This document shows, one piece after another, positions 23,486 to 35,100 of a stretch of DNA of 64,000 bases; position 1 is the first letter of the stretch, and each line of letters begins with the position of its first letter. The translations under genes and the position numbers were made by a program. The notes under the pieces are model-generated. The model ran no database searches and was not told where the DNA came from. It saw only the letters and a program-made list of their open reading frames with translations. The stretch comes from Pisolithus tinctorius (Eukaryota > Basidiomycota > Agaricomycetes > Boletales > Pisolithaceae), in the NCBI GenBank assembly GCA_024663395.1, contig JANFAH010000126.1:16509-80508 (forward strand), written 5' to 3'.

Positions 23486-26233
23486 CGCTGGCTGGCTGGC
23501 TGGTCGACCACGATTGTACCATTCTCCCGAATTTAAATAAAACGGGATGCAGCTCAGGGGAAATGTCCGAATTAGCCAAACATTCTGGCGTGGCTACATA
23601 GTGGCAGTGGATCCACTGATCAGGAGAACGGCTTGCCCTGGCCTCGATATCTCGTCAGTAATTCCCCTGGCCAGGGGGTTGTCCAGTTATGTTGATCATG
23701 CGACTGTGAACGCATGTTTCTGCCATAAATAACGCCCTCTCCATAGCCCATGGCGCTCGGAGTACCTAATAGTCCGGCCTCTATATTGATCACTAATTTA
23801 GCCACGGGACGCCGCTGGACTCTTGAGAAGCAGGAGTACGCACTGCTACTGGAGACACGTGTGGATAACATTTCGAACACAAGAGGTTCGAAATTTGATC
23901 GATCTCGGTGTGGAAGAGCAAATATTGCCCGGTATTTGGCTATCTACGGGCAAACTCGTAGCGTGTTACGTTCCAGCCTCTCGTCGATGGCTTTCGTGTG
24001 TTCTCGGAAATCCAGCACACTCTTCTTTCCTGGGCAGTCATCCAACCTCCGGCGCTGCACGAGCACTGGTGCCACATACAAACTTCGTTTCTCTCTTCCT
24101 CTTCTTACCTGAAACGACGGTGGACTCACCACCGATACGGAATGCAGTAGGTCATTTAGAATCATAGATAAGAACAGAGTATAAGGTCAGTCTCCCAGGG
24201 GTGCGATGGTTGGGTGGCCTTATTAGCCTCGGGAGTCTCAACCGGCCGAGAACCTGTGTAACTATACCGAGCAAACAACGATATAGTCAACCTTCTTCCT
24301 CGCGGAGAGTACATACTATTAGTCCTTTCTTGGGACAGCCATTTCCATCCTCGTTCTATTGGGGAGTTGACATAGATGTACACATTAATCATGGAACTTC
24401 CCTCCCACGAGTTAGTTGACTGGATGAATATTGACGATGTAGTACGAAATCACGAAGTTCCTGCCAAGAAGGATCCTGGAGTCAGACCGCCGAGGCGTCA
24501 TCCGTAGCTTCCTTAATGCGCCTTAGATATCCAGGAGGACAGAGGGGAACATATCGGCAAGTACTCCACTCCTTACGAGAATCGGTTTGAGCTCGCACGC
24601 TTCTTGACTGGCGACGAGACATGTCTCTTTTTAAGACTAGGAAGTAGTCTCACCCAAATAACTGCAGTCGTGAAGTTTTCGCCGGAGATCGAGATATTCC
24701 GGGAAGAGAATCGTAGCTTCTGATCCATGCAGGCTACCACAGCCCCCATCCAAATCCTTCTTATCGCTTGCAGAATATCAGAAAGAACGGACTTCCTGCT
24801 CACATGTGTATGTAGCATGAGGTGCGCGCTATCATTGGATCACGACTCTCCGTCACCGACCTCCGTCGTTGATGGAGATGCCATGAACACCTTGAGGCTA
24901 GCATCGTGCAATATTCACCGGCGGCCATACTCAGGACGCAGACACAGGTTGCAATAGGGGGTTCCACTGTTCACCTAATTGTCATAAATTGTGAGTATAC
25001 TTGTGGGTGCCCAGACCTTCGGACCTGCAGCTCTCAGGTACATATATATGACATATGTGGGTGGGAATACGATGTGCTCGGTGGTCGTGTGTGAGCTCGT
25101 CCGATGGCACGTAGCCTGTATGGACTACGGGCGTGACGTTGCCGCCGGTCCCGACACGGTGTTGTGCTCGATTGCCTTTTCTGGCCCCGGGTCTTACAGT
25201 AAGAGTCACAGACTGCAAGACTAGCCAGCGCCGAGTGGGATCAGCCGTGTATCCGCCGTTCGTAAATCAGTCGACACAGATTGGGTTCAAGGTTGTCGTG
25301 CCTGAGCCTGACCTGGCGATAAGGAAGACGCCTTCGACCATGAGAACCATGTATCAGACGCAACTGCAAGGATGATGATTGCGGTAGTGCCATTTCCGAG
25401 GACGTGGCGTGAAATTACATGGGAGGTGAGTGTTTTTCCTTCTGCGCTATTAGTGTGTCTTCAATATCAACTTCCAATCATGCTATTTACAGGCACGGCA
25501 GTGATGAACGTATTACCCGTTCCCAAGGTCCAAGAAAACAGTTTTAATGCTTGCATGAACGAAACGCAAAACAAAATACCAACTTGGCGTTCGTCTTTCC
25601 GGCGCACAGCGGCGCATACCGCACAATGTCCTAGAGACGGGTCCATGCGTGTACTGTGTGGGCCAGACAGCTGTCGACGGTGTCGGTGACTCCTGCCATC
25701 AAGGCTCCTTCTCAAGATGGGTTTCATCGCGTTGCGACTCCTGTCGTGCCATATTTACTTCGGACCGATTGTGATCTCAAGCACCGAACCGAAATGTTTT
25801 AGCCCAGTCGCGCCTTTCGCCTGGAGGTCGGTTGTTGTACCTGGGTAGGCATCTACCACAAAATTGGGTCGGTGATCTTCCTGCGTGGATGTTTTGATCG
25901 TATATTATTTTTCTTCCTTGTCCCAAAAGTGGTGCCATGCCGAGAACCCGATGCATCTCCGTGTTGGCGTCAGGGGATCATCTTGCCTACAGACGAGGAG
26001 GGCATAAGGGGGGGACATTTGTCACACTATAGTCCGGGTATTCCTTCGATCCGGTGGCAGAGCAACGTCGCGACCCAGGCGCAAGCTCGAAGCTAGGCCG
26101 GCGCGAGACGACTTATAATCTATTTCATTGTCTGCAGTTTTCCCTATCGTGCTCGTTCCAACTCGGCCTACCCAGTGGGTTGTTGCTGACCTTCATCTCG
26201 TTCGACTTTGTGCACCGACACTTTCATCTAGTC
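23486..26233. other. 2.7-kb divergent intergenic region, KRE6 / GT2 glycosyltransferase
   Basis: The longest gene-free stretch in the window. Open frames are short and lack motifs or plausible splice chains. I found no terminal repeats, transposase remnant or tRNA B-box. It must contain the promoters of two cell-envelope genes. A small lineage-specific gene or a non-coding RNA could be present unseen. Confidence 0.45.
23532..23539 (-). promoter_or_regulatory. TATA-like element upstream of KRE6
   Basis: TATTTAAA read on the minus strand, about 50 bp before the KRE6 ATG at 23485. A plausible core element by position only. Confidence 0.35.
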
Positions 26234-29200
26234 ATGGCTATGGACTACGATGCCTACGATGCCTTGTTGCATTACATCTTCAAACAGGTACTGGCATATC
26301 GTCTCGATCGTTCCAGCGTTGCTAACAAACTTGCTCAGACCCAGGGGGATGCGTGGTTCAAGCCATCAGAAGAAAACATATCTGCTGGTGTCTGCCTTCG
26401 AGTAGAGCCTGGCCACTTCCGCGTCTTCCCATACGAGAACCCGGTTCTCGCCCCCTTCGAAGCGGCAGTACGTGCCCTCAATCCAGTCGTGGCAGTCAAA
26501 GTCCGGAGCGCCGCGGTACACGCTGCCTTAGCAACTGTGTATGATACTACCTTCTCTTCAGATGCGTATTTTAAGCTCATGCGTCGGTTGACTTGTATCT
26601 TTAGCGCTGATGACGCCACTGCCATATACGTTGATCAGAATACCCGTATGCAGATAATCGATTCCATGGTCCATCTCCCCGCGGGGGAGAAGGAGCAATG
26701 TGGTGCTTTTATCGTAAGTCATCTGCCTGACCTCGTTTGCTCATGATCGTAGCTAACCTGAGAATAGCGGGACGAGCGTGTTCTTGTCTTATGGTCCGAT
26801 CAGTTGGACAACATCATCCCCTTGTACCGTGACTTTGAAGATAAGCTGATCAAACTGGTTTGGCGTGCCCGAGCTACGTTTTCCGCTCCCCCTTCCGAGG
26901 TAGGAGCTACGGCAGAGCCGTCGGACGAAGATCTCGTCGGCGGGCGCAGGCGTCCGACGTCGTCCGAAAAGATTCCCGTCACAGAGAAGGAGCTCGCCAA
27001 TCTGAATAACAAACCCCCAGCGCCAACGGCAGGCTGGAATTGGTTCCGCTGGCGGTCCACTCGAGAAGATCGCGACGTTGAGAAGGTATCGCAGAAGGTT
27101 TGGCCAATGAGACTTATTGCACCACTCTACAGTGGCTTGGGCTGTGCTCTGTCGATATGTGAGTGTTTGCCTGACCAACTTGGAGGATGCTGCCTCTAAC
27201 GACAAACGAACTCCTAGTTTTTGTTGGTAGTGGCGTTAGCATGCTTCTTCAGGAGTCACTTTTGGATGGGTATTGGATGAGATTTGCCCTTCTGGTAACC
27301 GCTCCATTCAATTTTTGTGTGTCCCTCGTAAGTAAGCGCTGCACTCTGAATGCAATACTGCACTAACTGAGAACGTTATCGGCAGTTCTTCTCCATGCAG
27401 ATCATTAACAATCTTGGGATGATGTACGATTTTCTATTCTTATGATAGCACATTACTAACTATCACTCTATTCTAGATGCGGCCCTGTGGCACAGTACCA
27501 CGAGAACTCGCGGTACTATTCAGCTGTCAAGCCAGAGCCGAACAAGGAGGTCGACCATGCTCTGCCCCATATCACGATTGAAATGCCCGTCTACAAAGAA
27601 AGTTTGGAACAGACCATGTGCGTTTTGTTACTGGAAGCACCCGTCACTCGTATTCATGGACTTTTAGCGCGCCTTCTGTCTTTTCCCTCAAAAAAGCCAT
27701 GCAGTCATATGCTCGTCAAGGGGGGACATCTACGATATTTATCCATGATGACGGTCTTCAACTCCTTTCGGAAAAAGAGCGCCTGGAGCGGATTGCCTTC
27801 TATGCGGATCACAACATCGGCTGGGTTGCCCGCCCTCCCCATGATTCTTCTCCGGGTGGATTCAAGCGCGCTGGACGATTCAAAAAGGCCTCCAACATGA
27901 ACTATGGGCTCGATCTCACTTTGAGATTAGAAAGGCACCTGAAAGTTCTCGAGGAAGCCGAAGAAAGGGGTGAATTGCAAGTATCTGACAAGGAGGAACC
28001 GCTCGAAGAACGTGCATTGCGAATGGCTTGTGACGAGGTTTTCCAGGAGAGCAACGGAAAGTGGAAACCATGGGCTAGCAACGGGAGATCCATCCGTATC
28101 GGAGAGATCATTCTGCTTGTTGATTCTGACACTATCGTGCCGGACGTGAGGAAGCTCTAACAATTCGAATGCGTCATATGTGCTTACTTTTTCGTAGGAT
28201 TGTCTTCGGGATGCAGCCCGCGAACTAGCTGAATGTCCTGAAGTTGCCATCATTCAGCATAATTCTGGTGATTACCTCCCAATGCGCCCCCGCTCTGAGC
28301 TAATAGTTGTCGCGCCTCAGACGTTATGCAGGTGGCACATCACTACTTCGAAAACGGTATAGCTCACTTTACACGACGGATAAATAAGGCTATATCGCTC
28401 GGTTGTGCGAATGGCGAAGTGGCCCCGTTCGTTGGCCATAATGCGTTTCTTCGATGGTCGGCCCTTCAGGAGGCTGCATTCATTGACCCAGCGGATGGGA
28501 AAAAGAAAGTGTGGTCGGAATCAAATGTATCGGAAGATTTCGATATGGCTTTGCGCCTCCAGGTACGATGTAGCACATGCCATCTGCAGGGTTTTACTGA
28601 TGCGACTGTAGTTGAAAGGTTATATAATTCGGTGGGCAACATACTCCGATGGTGGCTTCAAGGAAGGCGTTTCCCTTACTGTGGACGATGAGCTGAATAG
28701 ATGGCAGAAGTACTCGTATGGTATGGCTGTCTTGCTTGACACCACGACTTTGACAGCTAAATTCCTTTCAGGCTGTAGCGAGTTGATTTTCAATCCCCTG
28801 ATCAGCTGGTGGCGTTTGGGCCCTATTAACAAACAACTACGCACATTTGTGTGGTCGGATGCACCAGTTCACTACAAGTTCACCATGATGTCTTGTGCGT
28901 GACACATATTTTACCACCGTGTGCCTGCGTTGACGACCCTCATGTAGACATGTTCTCTTATTGTGGGTTCACTTGGCTTTCTCCATCACTCTGTATGCGC
29001 TAATGACGTTCTCAGACGGTATAGCAGCATCCGCAGCATTGTCAACGGCGAATTACTTTCTTCTGGGATTCAACATACAGGTAGACGGATATTATCTCCA
29101 CAGTTTTGAGATGTTCCTGGCGGTCATTGCCGTGTTCCCCGGATTGGGGAACTTCGGGTACATCCTGCTGGAGTATCGCCTTGGACACCGCAACCTTCTT

Positions 29201-29763
29201 GACGTCCTCATCGAGACTGCAACCTGGGTGCCGTTCTTGTTAGTCCATCATCTTACTGACGTGTCATGATCTGATGTAGTATGTCATTACCAGTTTCTTC
29301 TTTTTCAGTGGCCTCAGCGTACATTTGACTGTTGCGTTGCTTGCACATTTGTTCTCGTACAACATAACCTGGGGCGCTACGAAGAAAGAGGTGGAACGAT
29401 CTAACTTCTTTATCGAAGTCCCGCGTATCCTGAAGCGGTTTTGGTTGGCGTTTTTGTGGGCCTTCGCCTCGTTCGCAACTATGGTCGTCCTCAGCCTTGA
29501 CATCGTGCCCGCTGGTTGGCAGGTTCCGGGTTATTATTGGGCTGTCATCCTCCCGCTAGGGTGAGTCTTTTGACGTCGATCGCGTTGGCGTGTCGTGTTG
29601 CTCAACCTAGTCATTCGTTTATGCAGCCTCGTCGCTGGTTGTCATGTCTTATTCCCTGTAAGTTTCATGTTCGAACGCGTGCGCGTGAATATCATCTTCA
29701 TGACTTGCCGACTTTTCTCCACAGATAATATTGAATCCCTGGTTGATGATTTTCTCATATTAA
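26234..29763 (+). CDS. Membrane glycosyltransferase family 2 (fungal GT2, chitin-synthase-like fold)
   Basis: Multi-pass processive-type GT2 enzyme. Start MAMDYDAYDALLHY at 26234; stop at 29761-29763 after NPWLMIFSY. The N-terminal 200 residues are cytosolic, then two membrane segments (LYSGLGCALSIFFVGSG and FALLVTAPFNFCVSLFF). The catalytic domain shows ITIEMPVYKESLEQT, FIHDDGLQLLS, the DxD site IILLVDSDTIVPDD, VGHNAFLRW, the acceptor ED in VSEDFDMALRLQ, and the product-channel RWQKYSYG (Q/RxxRW-like). The C-terminus has several further helices (for example MFLAVIAVFPGLGNFGYILL, LKRFWLAFLWAFASF). Around ten short introns were joined in frame. It resembles the fungal GT2 proteins linked to hyphal growth and surface polysaccharide, but the sugar product cannot be deduced. 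A chitin synthase proper would carry QRRRW, which is absent. Confidence 0.85.
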
Positions 29764-30083
29764 CTGTCCTGTAGTTTGAGGGCTTGAAGCTGTAATAGAG
29801 TGTTCTATAGCTATCCGAATAAATAATGGGTGGATAGATGTAACTACATGGCAGTAAGCTTGCTACGCCATAGCCTACCACCACAGTTGGACGTTTGCTA
29901 TAACCTGGATTCCAATGTCAATCACCACATACCATACATTGTCGCTCTCTGCCGGGTACTTCCTTGAAGTTGTCCTTCAAGGCGATCCCTCGAATGGCTA
30001 AATGCTCGAAGATGTCACTACGAGGCATGACATGCGCACGTAGGAACTTGAATGTCCTGGTAACCTAGCGTCCGTCACACCCA
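29764..30083. other. Short convergent 3' region
   Basis: 320 bp between two stops facing each other. Only 3' UTR sequence is expected; nothing distinctive was seen. Confidence 0.5.
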
Positions 30084-31025
30084 CTATCGAGTCTTCGCAC
30101 CACTCATTACCTCGTAAAGGCCTTCCCCAGTCCTGCGTCCCAAAACCTCGCTCCAGAAGCGCATGATAGGTTCCCATTCATCCTTGGAACGAGGCATGCT
30201 TTCGTCCTGTCCATTGTCTTTCCCTTTTACCTCCTGCACCTGGGTAAAGGCCTTGTAAAACGATGTGAGTGCGGTCTTCGGTAGCGAACCACGGTGGAAA
30301 ACAAGTAGCGGCGTTGGGCAGGGTTTCTCTAGCGTAGGATAGGACAAGAGGGGTCCGCAGACCGTAACCACCGATCCCAGCTGACGAGTGGTTCTGCCTC
30401 TGTCGCCGTCATCTTCTCTGCTCTCCGTTACCCGCGACTTACTAGTCACCGCAAGCTCGCCTTTCCACCAAGAAATGGTGCTCTCGACGGCTACGCTCCC
30501 TCCCTGAGCAAATCCAAAAAGGTGAATACAATGCGATGGCCAGTTGCAATCATCGATCAGATGCGCAAAAACGATGCGAAGTAGGTCAAGAGCCGGTGTC
30601 GGGTTCGGACGCTCGATAAGGTCTCCCAGCGGATCGAAGGAAGCGTACCATTGATAGGCTTGTTCATACAGAAACGGTATTCTATGATCCTGTAAGCGAT
30701 GTTCAGTAGGGAGCGAACCAATGTACGCACTGTTCCGGTGCGCGGAGAGCGAGGGTGGCTGTTTGGGGTAAGTTGAGAGACCGGCCTAGTTTTGTGAACG
30801 GAGTGTGTGTGTCCCCTAGTTTCCCTCGCAAGTCAGAGTGCATTGCATCATGAGTAGCCTCGAACACATACCAAGACCGTGGAGGAGAACGAGAAGATTC
30901 TCGTCTGTGCCGTCGTCGCTCGCGGTGTAGCTGAACGGCACGGGAATCTTTGCACTGTTTGGAGGTGGCTTCCTGCGTGGCGAGGATGTGATAGACGAAC
31001 ACTCGCGCAGGTGTATTTCAGCCAT
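30084..31025 (-). CDS. Alpha/beta-hydrolase fold protein (carboxylesterase/thioesterase-like) lacking the catalytic serine
   Basis: Start MAEIHLRECSSI at 31025. The fold signature KIPVPFSYTASD, NLLVLLHGLG|DTHTPFTKLGRSLNLP, ATLALRAPE and YQWYASFDPLGDLIE matches the phospholipase/carboxylesterase family. The nucleophile elbow, usually GFSQGG, reads LFGFAQGGSVAVE: alanine replaces the serine. The usual acid position after the next strand (HG..D) reads TPLLVFHRGSLPK, and no late catalytic histidine is evident. It is therefore predicted to be inactive as a serine hydrolase. An intron of only 37 nt (30726-30690, GTACAT...ACAG) joins APEQC to DHRIPFLYEQ; no longer intron keeps frame. Head to head with the Asterix gene, 128 bp apart. 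Confidence 0.8.
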
Positions 31026-31153
31026 GGCAAGCTGTAGTTGGATGTCGCTGGCAGCGGGAAGCTGTTCGTGAACAACCTTTATCTTATCTTATCTACGTGT
31101 CACGTGTCTTGAGCCCACCCCCACGCTTTCCCGCGCCCTTTCCTGCGGAACTC
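31026..31153. promoter_or_regulatory. 128-bp bidirectional promoter with three tandem GATA sites and an E-box
   Basis: TTTATCTTATCTTATCT at 31078-31094 carries three GATA cores spaced exactly 5 bp (GATAAGATAAGATAAA on the minus strand). A palindromic CACGTG at 31101-31106 follows within ACGTGTCACGTGT. The interval separates two divergent start codons, so both genes must be driven from it. Confidence 0.6.
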
Positions 31154-31983
31154 ATGTCGAGCGGTGACGCCAAAGACCCATCGCGCGAGGTAAATTTGAC
31201 CCTACCCAGGTCATGGCGTGTCGAGTCCACTGGTGAGTACTTTCTTCTTGAATTCGACACCCTTGCTTTAAGTGACTGACTATTTACAGACGCGTTCGGG
31301 TCTGTAGGCATGTTTCTTGCTGGGATAGTGATGGTCACCAAGAATAGGTGCGTCTCACCTCATCCGTTTCAAGCTACTGCTTTGACATCTTTGCAGATAC
31401 TTGGTTTGGCCTGTTCTTGTCTTGGCCATCAGCGGCGTTATGAATCAGCGCCCCATGCGTTACAGGGATAGTGGGAATAGCCCGTGGACCAACCTGACGT
31501 GAGTGTGTCGATTGCTCATCGTCCTTCGACATCGGACATTCCATTCTTTCATGACGTCCACATCACGGTCTCGTGTTAGTATTGAACTGTGCACTTGCAA
31601 ACCTTTTTAACGAACCTGGAACCACGACGCAAGGTAGCGTCATTTTTTCCCCCGGTGCTGCCAGTTTGCAGCAAGTAGCACTTTTTCACGACTTCGTCGA
31701 TTGCATAGGGCCTCCGGAGGCTATGTGTGTCAAGGAGGGTGCCCCGTTCGTTCCTTCGATGTGATGAGGCTGGCTCATGGCTGGACATAGTGGCGGCATC
31801 TTCTTGTTCACCTTCCTAATCCACCCTCCATCCTTTTTCAATTTTGATAATCAGTTTCTCATCTCACAGCTTGGCACTGACCAAGTAATTTCATGCAGAA
31901 TGGCCATTTTCGCTCTCATCATCTCTCACTTACCCATGCTTACGTTCACGGACCCGAGAACTGGTGGTATTCGATTCTCGTAG
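31154..31983 (+). CDS. Asterix (UPF0139/WDR83OS-like) small ER membrane protein
   Basis: Start MSSGDAKDPSREVNL at 31154. Four exons: through VEST, then DAFGSVGMFLAGIVMVTKN, then RYLVWPVLVLAISGVMNQRP and SPWTNLT, then after a 400-nt intron (31499-31898) MAIFALIISHLPMLTFTDP, ending at 31983. The layout (short polar N-terminus, hydrophobic helix, basic KNR loop, helix, NQRPMR loop, helix) fits the Asterix family, a partner of the PAT chaperone complex that assists multipass membrane proteins at the ER translocon. The family call is from pattern memory and is moderately firm. The long last intron is out of character for this window, where most introns are near 55 nt. Confidence 0.72.
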
Positions 31984-32192
31984 ATTTGTCAACCGTAGTA
32001 TACATTTCATCGTACAACCGCACACCAAATACATTGAAATATTTTGTCTTGGTGGCGCTCAACTCACGGACAGACCCTCTCTTCGAGGTGGGTGACTCGA
32101 GGGGACCACGCAGCATCGTGTTGACCACGCCCTCGACACCGCAGTTCAGTATTAATATTGCTCCGTCAGGCTGCTGCTGCACTGGAGTACAT

Positions 32193-35100
32193 ATGTTGAC
32201 TGTTGGGGATGATTTTGATCGCACCCAACAACACCCACCATCCACACCACCTCCACGCACATCCCCACTAAGGACTACTGCGTCACCGTGTTGTACGACT
32301 ACTCCTGTTACCGTCGACGCTGCACATCTGCAAGTGCACTTGGCATTGCGACGACGGCGACAACGCAGTTCGACAACACTACCATTACCGATGTCATCGA
32401 CGACTGCTTTGGTCAGTCCCAACTCCAAGTCCCCAACCTCCGCGACCGGACAACACCCCGCATCAACACCACTGTCCGTGGCTCTCTGCCAAAGTCCCAT
32501 GACAGCGCACCGCCATCGTCGTGCCTGCATTCCACTTGACATTGGACTCCGAACGACTCCAGATAGCGACGGTTGTTATTTGACACACGACTCGTTCTCA
32601 ATGACGATGACGCCCCCCAAGATAGATATTCCAGGCGGTGCCCGTACTACTATCGCGAATAGCACGACGCCACCTAGGCAGCAAGTTGGTGCACCGGCGA
32701 CTAACCCAGATTTAGATTTCAATATTAGTTTCGGGGACACACCAGGCTTGACTTTCTGCTCCCCTAGCTCAAGTCCGACTCCTAGTGCCTCCCGAAATTT
32801 GGGTAGCAGCAGCAGCGGCGAGCGTTTGTCGCCTAGTGGTCGTGTGGAGGGAGATGGGACCAAGAGCCGAGTCACAACTTGGAGGAAGGGTAAGGCGCGC
32901 AGAGTCAAGACAGAGCCCATTCTCGGTTTTCACTCTAGTTCCCCCACGTCAGGCGGGGGCGCTGCTAGTGGCGTGTCTCCGTCAACGCCGAGAATGAAAC
33001 CAAAGCCATTGAGAGGGAGGAACACTCACGGAGGCGATGAAGGTAGCGACAGCAGGACCACAGACGTATCGTCATCAGGTTCAGAATCCGATCAGACCAC
33101 TTCACCCAACGCGCGCTTAAGGTCAAATTTTGGATCCATGATGAAGATGGTACATCCGTTCGGACTCGTTGAGCAACGGTACATTCCTCCACCTGTGCCC
33201 ACGCCCTACTACACTGCCAAATCGACACCAGAGCTGGAGTTCGCACCCACGGTTTTCGGCACTGAACCACAACCTGGTCCCTCCCGACTACCTCCTATCG
33301 ATACGAGCGTCATCACCGTTGCTTCACCGATACCTTTGTCGTCCGAGTTTCCTCTATCTGAAGACACAGAACCAGTACTTCCGCACTGGCTGACAATGTC
33401 ACCCCCGCCTCCAAGTCCAGCTCTGACTGCGGACTTCTCTATGATTTCTCCGCCGAACAGTCCCTCTTTTATGGAATATTGCCTTTCGGAGTACTCTGTT
33501 AGTGCCAGAGGTTCTGCTACTCTCCCCTTCTTTCGCTCGCATCCTACATCTACGTCGTCAGCCGGTGGTCTGCCTGGCGTATTCCATTGGAGTCCGAGTG
33601 GTGGGCGGACCCGCAGCATGAGTCTAGGCAAACCGCGCCGCTCACGGCCCGGCATTTCGCGGCTTTGGGAATCCATTGCATCGCCTTCCAAGAGCTCTTC
33701 TACCTCGCCTTTCGGATCTCCCGATACGTCTAGACCGAATAATGTCGCCACTGCAGTTAATGCAGCTGCCACCTCACAGCGTGGCAAGTCAATGCCCGTT
33801 GGTGGGTTTGCTGCTGCACGAACCAAGTCCTCGCCGATGAGGAATGTTGGACGGAAGCTAAGGGAAAGGCGGCGCGTGAAACGGGTGAGGCAACCTAGCA
33901 CGCTGGAGGTGGAAACGGACGTGGATTATGGAGCGCTTGATCCACTGGATGGCGAGGAAGGTGAACTAGTGGGGTGTACGTGTAGTGGCTGGGGTGACGG
34001 TGCGTGCGTATGTGGATATGGCTATTGGGAGGTGTATGATTATGCGGGATATGTACAAGAGCCCGAGACTGCCGGAGGTGAGTCCTTACCTTCTCCGTCC
34101 CACTGTTGAATGACATCCATTGAACGATACCCTACAGATCCAACTCCCTTACGTGAGAATCCAACTCCGTCGCGTCTCACGCAACTGCCCCCAGAATTGT
34201 TTTTACACGTACTATCATATCTGCCGGTGCGTAGCGTCCTCGCTGTAGCCTCCACTTGTAAAGCCTGGCGCACACTTGCCCTCGACAATAGCGTGTGGTG
34301 GAGGCTGTGGCAAGCAAGAGAGGGTGTCCCGCATCTCCCCAGCACTGTGTCCAATCCACCCCCAGACAGTGGTCGCCGTCTGCTAGATTCTTTCGGTGGA
34401 TTCGGACGACGTTACCGGGGCGTCAAGGACGAAGGTGTGCACGGGCTTCCCTTGAACACGCTCGAACATGAGCAGGAAGACCAATGGGATGTACCGAGTG
34501 GCTGGGCCATCGACTTTGACCGTGCCAACTTCATGTTAAAGGAGAGTGCCTGCACCGATGTGTTCGTACCGTCGGAGAAATTCGCTAGCACAGAGGAGTA
34601 CGGACAGAACAATATAACGGTCACGAATGAAGATGGGCATCTTACGGACGACAAAGAGGAGGACTCACCCGACTCAGCAACAGCATGCCCGCCAGTGTCG
34701 AGAAAGTCTCCTCTAATGTTGGACTGGCGTCGTTTGTACAGGGATCGCGCGCTACTTGAGCAGCGCTGGCGGGACCCCGAGGGCGAACCTCACGTTCTGA
34801 GAATTGATGGTCACCGGGATAGGTCAGTCTTCTCCAGGGATCCGTAGGGTCTGTTTTGATGCCTTTCGCAGTGTGTACTGCCTCGATTTTGACTCATCAC
34901 GCATTATCACCGGCTCTCGAGATAGAACAATCAAGGTTTGGTGTATCAAAACCGGAAAGTGCATTGCTACTTTTGAAGGGCATACCGGAAGTGTTCTCTG
35001 CCTCAAGTTTGAGCGGGACTGGGATGTTGGCGCCGATGGTGTGGTTCGTGGATTCATGGTCAGTGGGAGTAGCGACTGTACGGTTTGTGTCTGGGATTTG

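Noticed and set aside
31573..31764. A 64-residue open frame (VLNCALANLFNEPG...) that seemed to continue the Asterix protein.
   Set aside because: It does not join in frame to the preceding exon; the true last exon (MAIFALIISHLPMLTF) is at 31899-31983 and fits the family.
31761..31880. C/D box snoRNA in the long Asterix intron.
   Set aside because: Only a weak C box and a CTGA that doubles as the branch point; the terminal stem has a mismatch and no internal boxes are convincing. Kept only as a hypothesis within the long-intron finding.
31893..32192. N-terminal extension of the F-box gene back to 31893.
   Set aside because: That stretch overlaps the last exon of the Asterix gene in another frame and reads as its shadow, so the start was set at 32193.
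34107..34112. TGAATG junction suggesting two abutting or translationally coupled genes.
   Set aside because: A canonical intron (34078-34137) removes both codons and the full exon set then sums to a whole number of codons.
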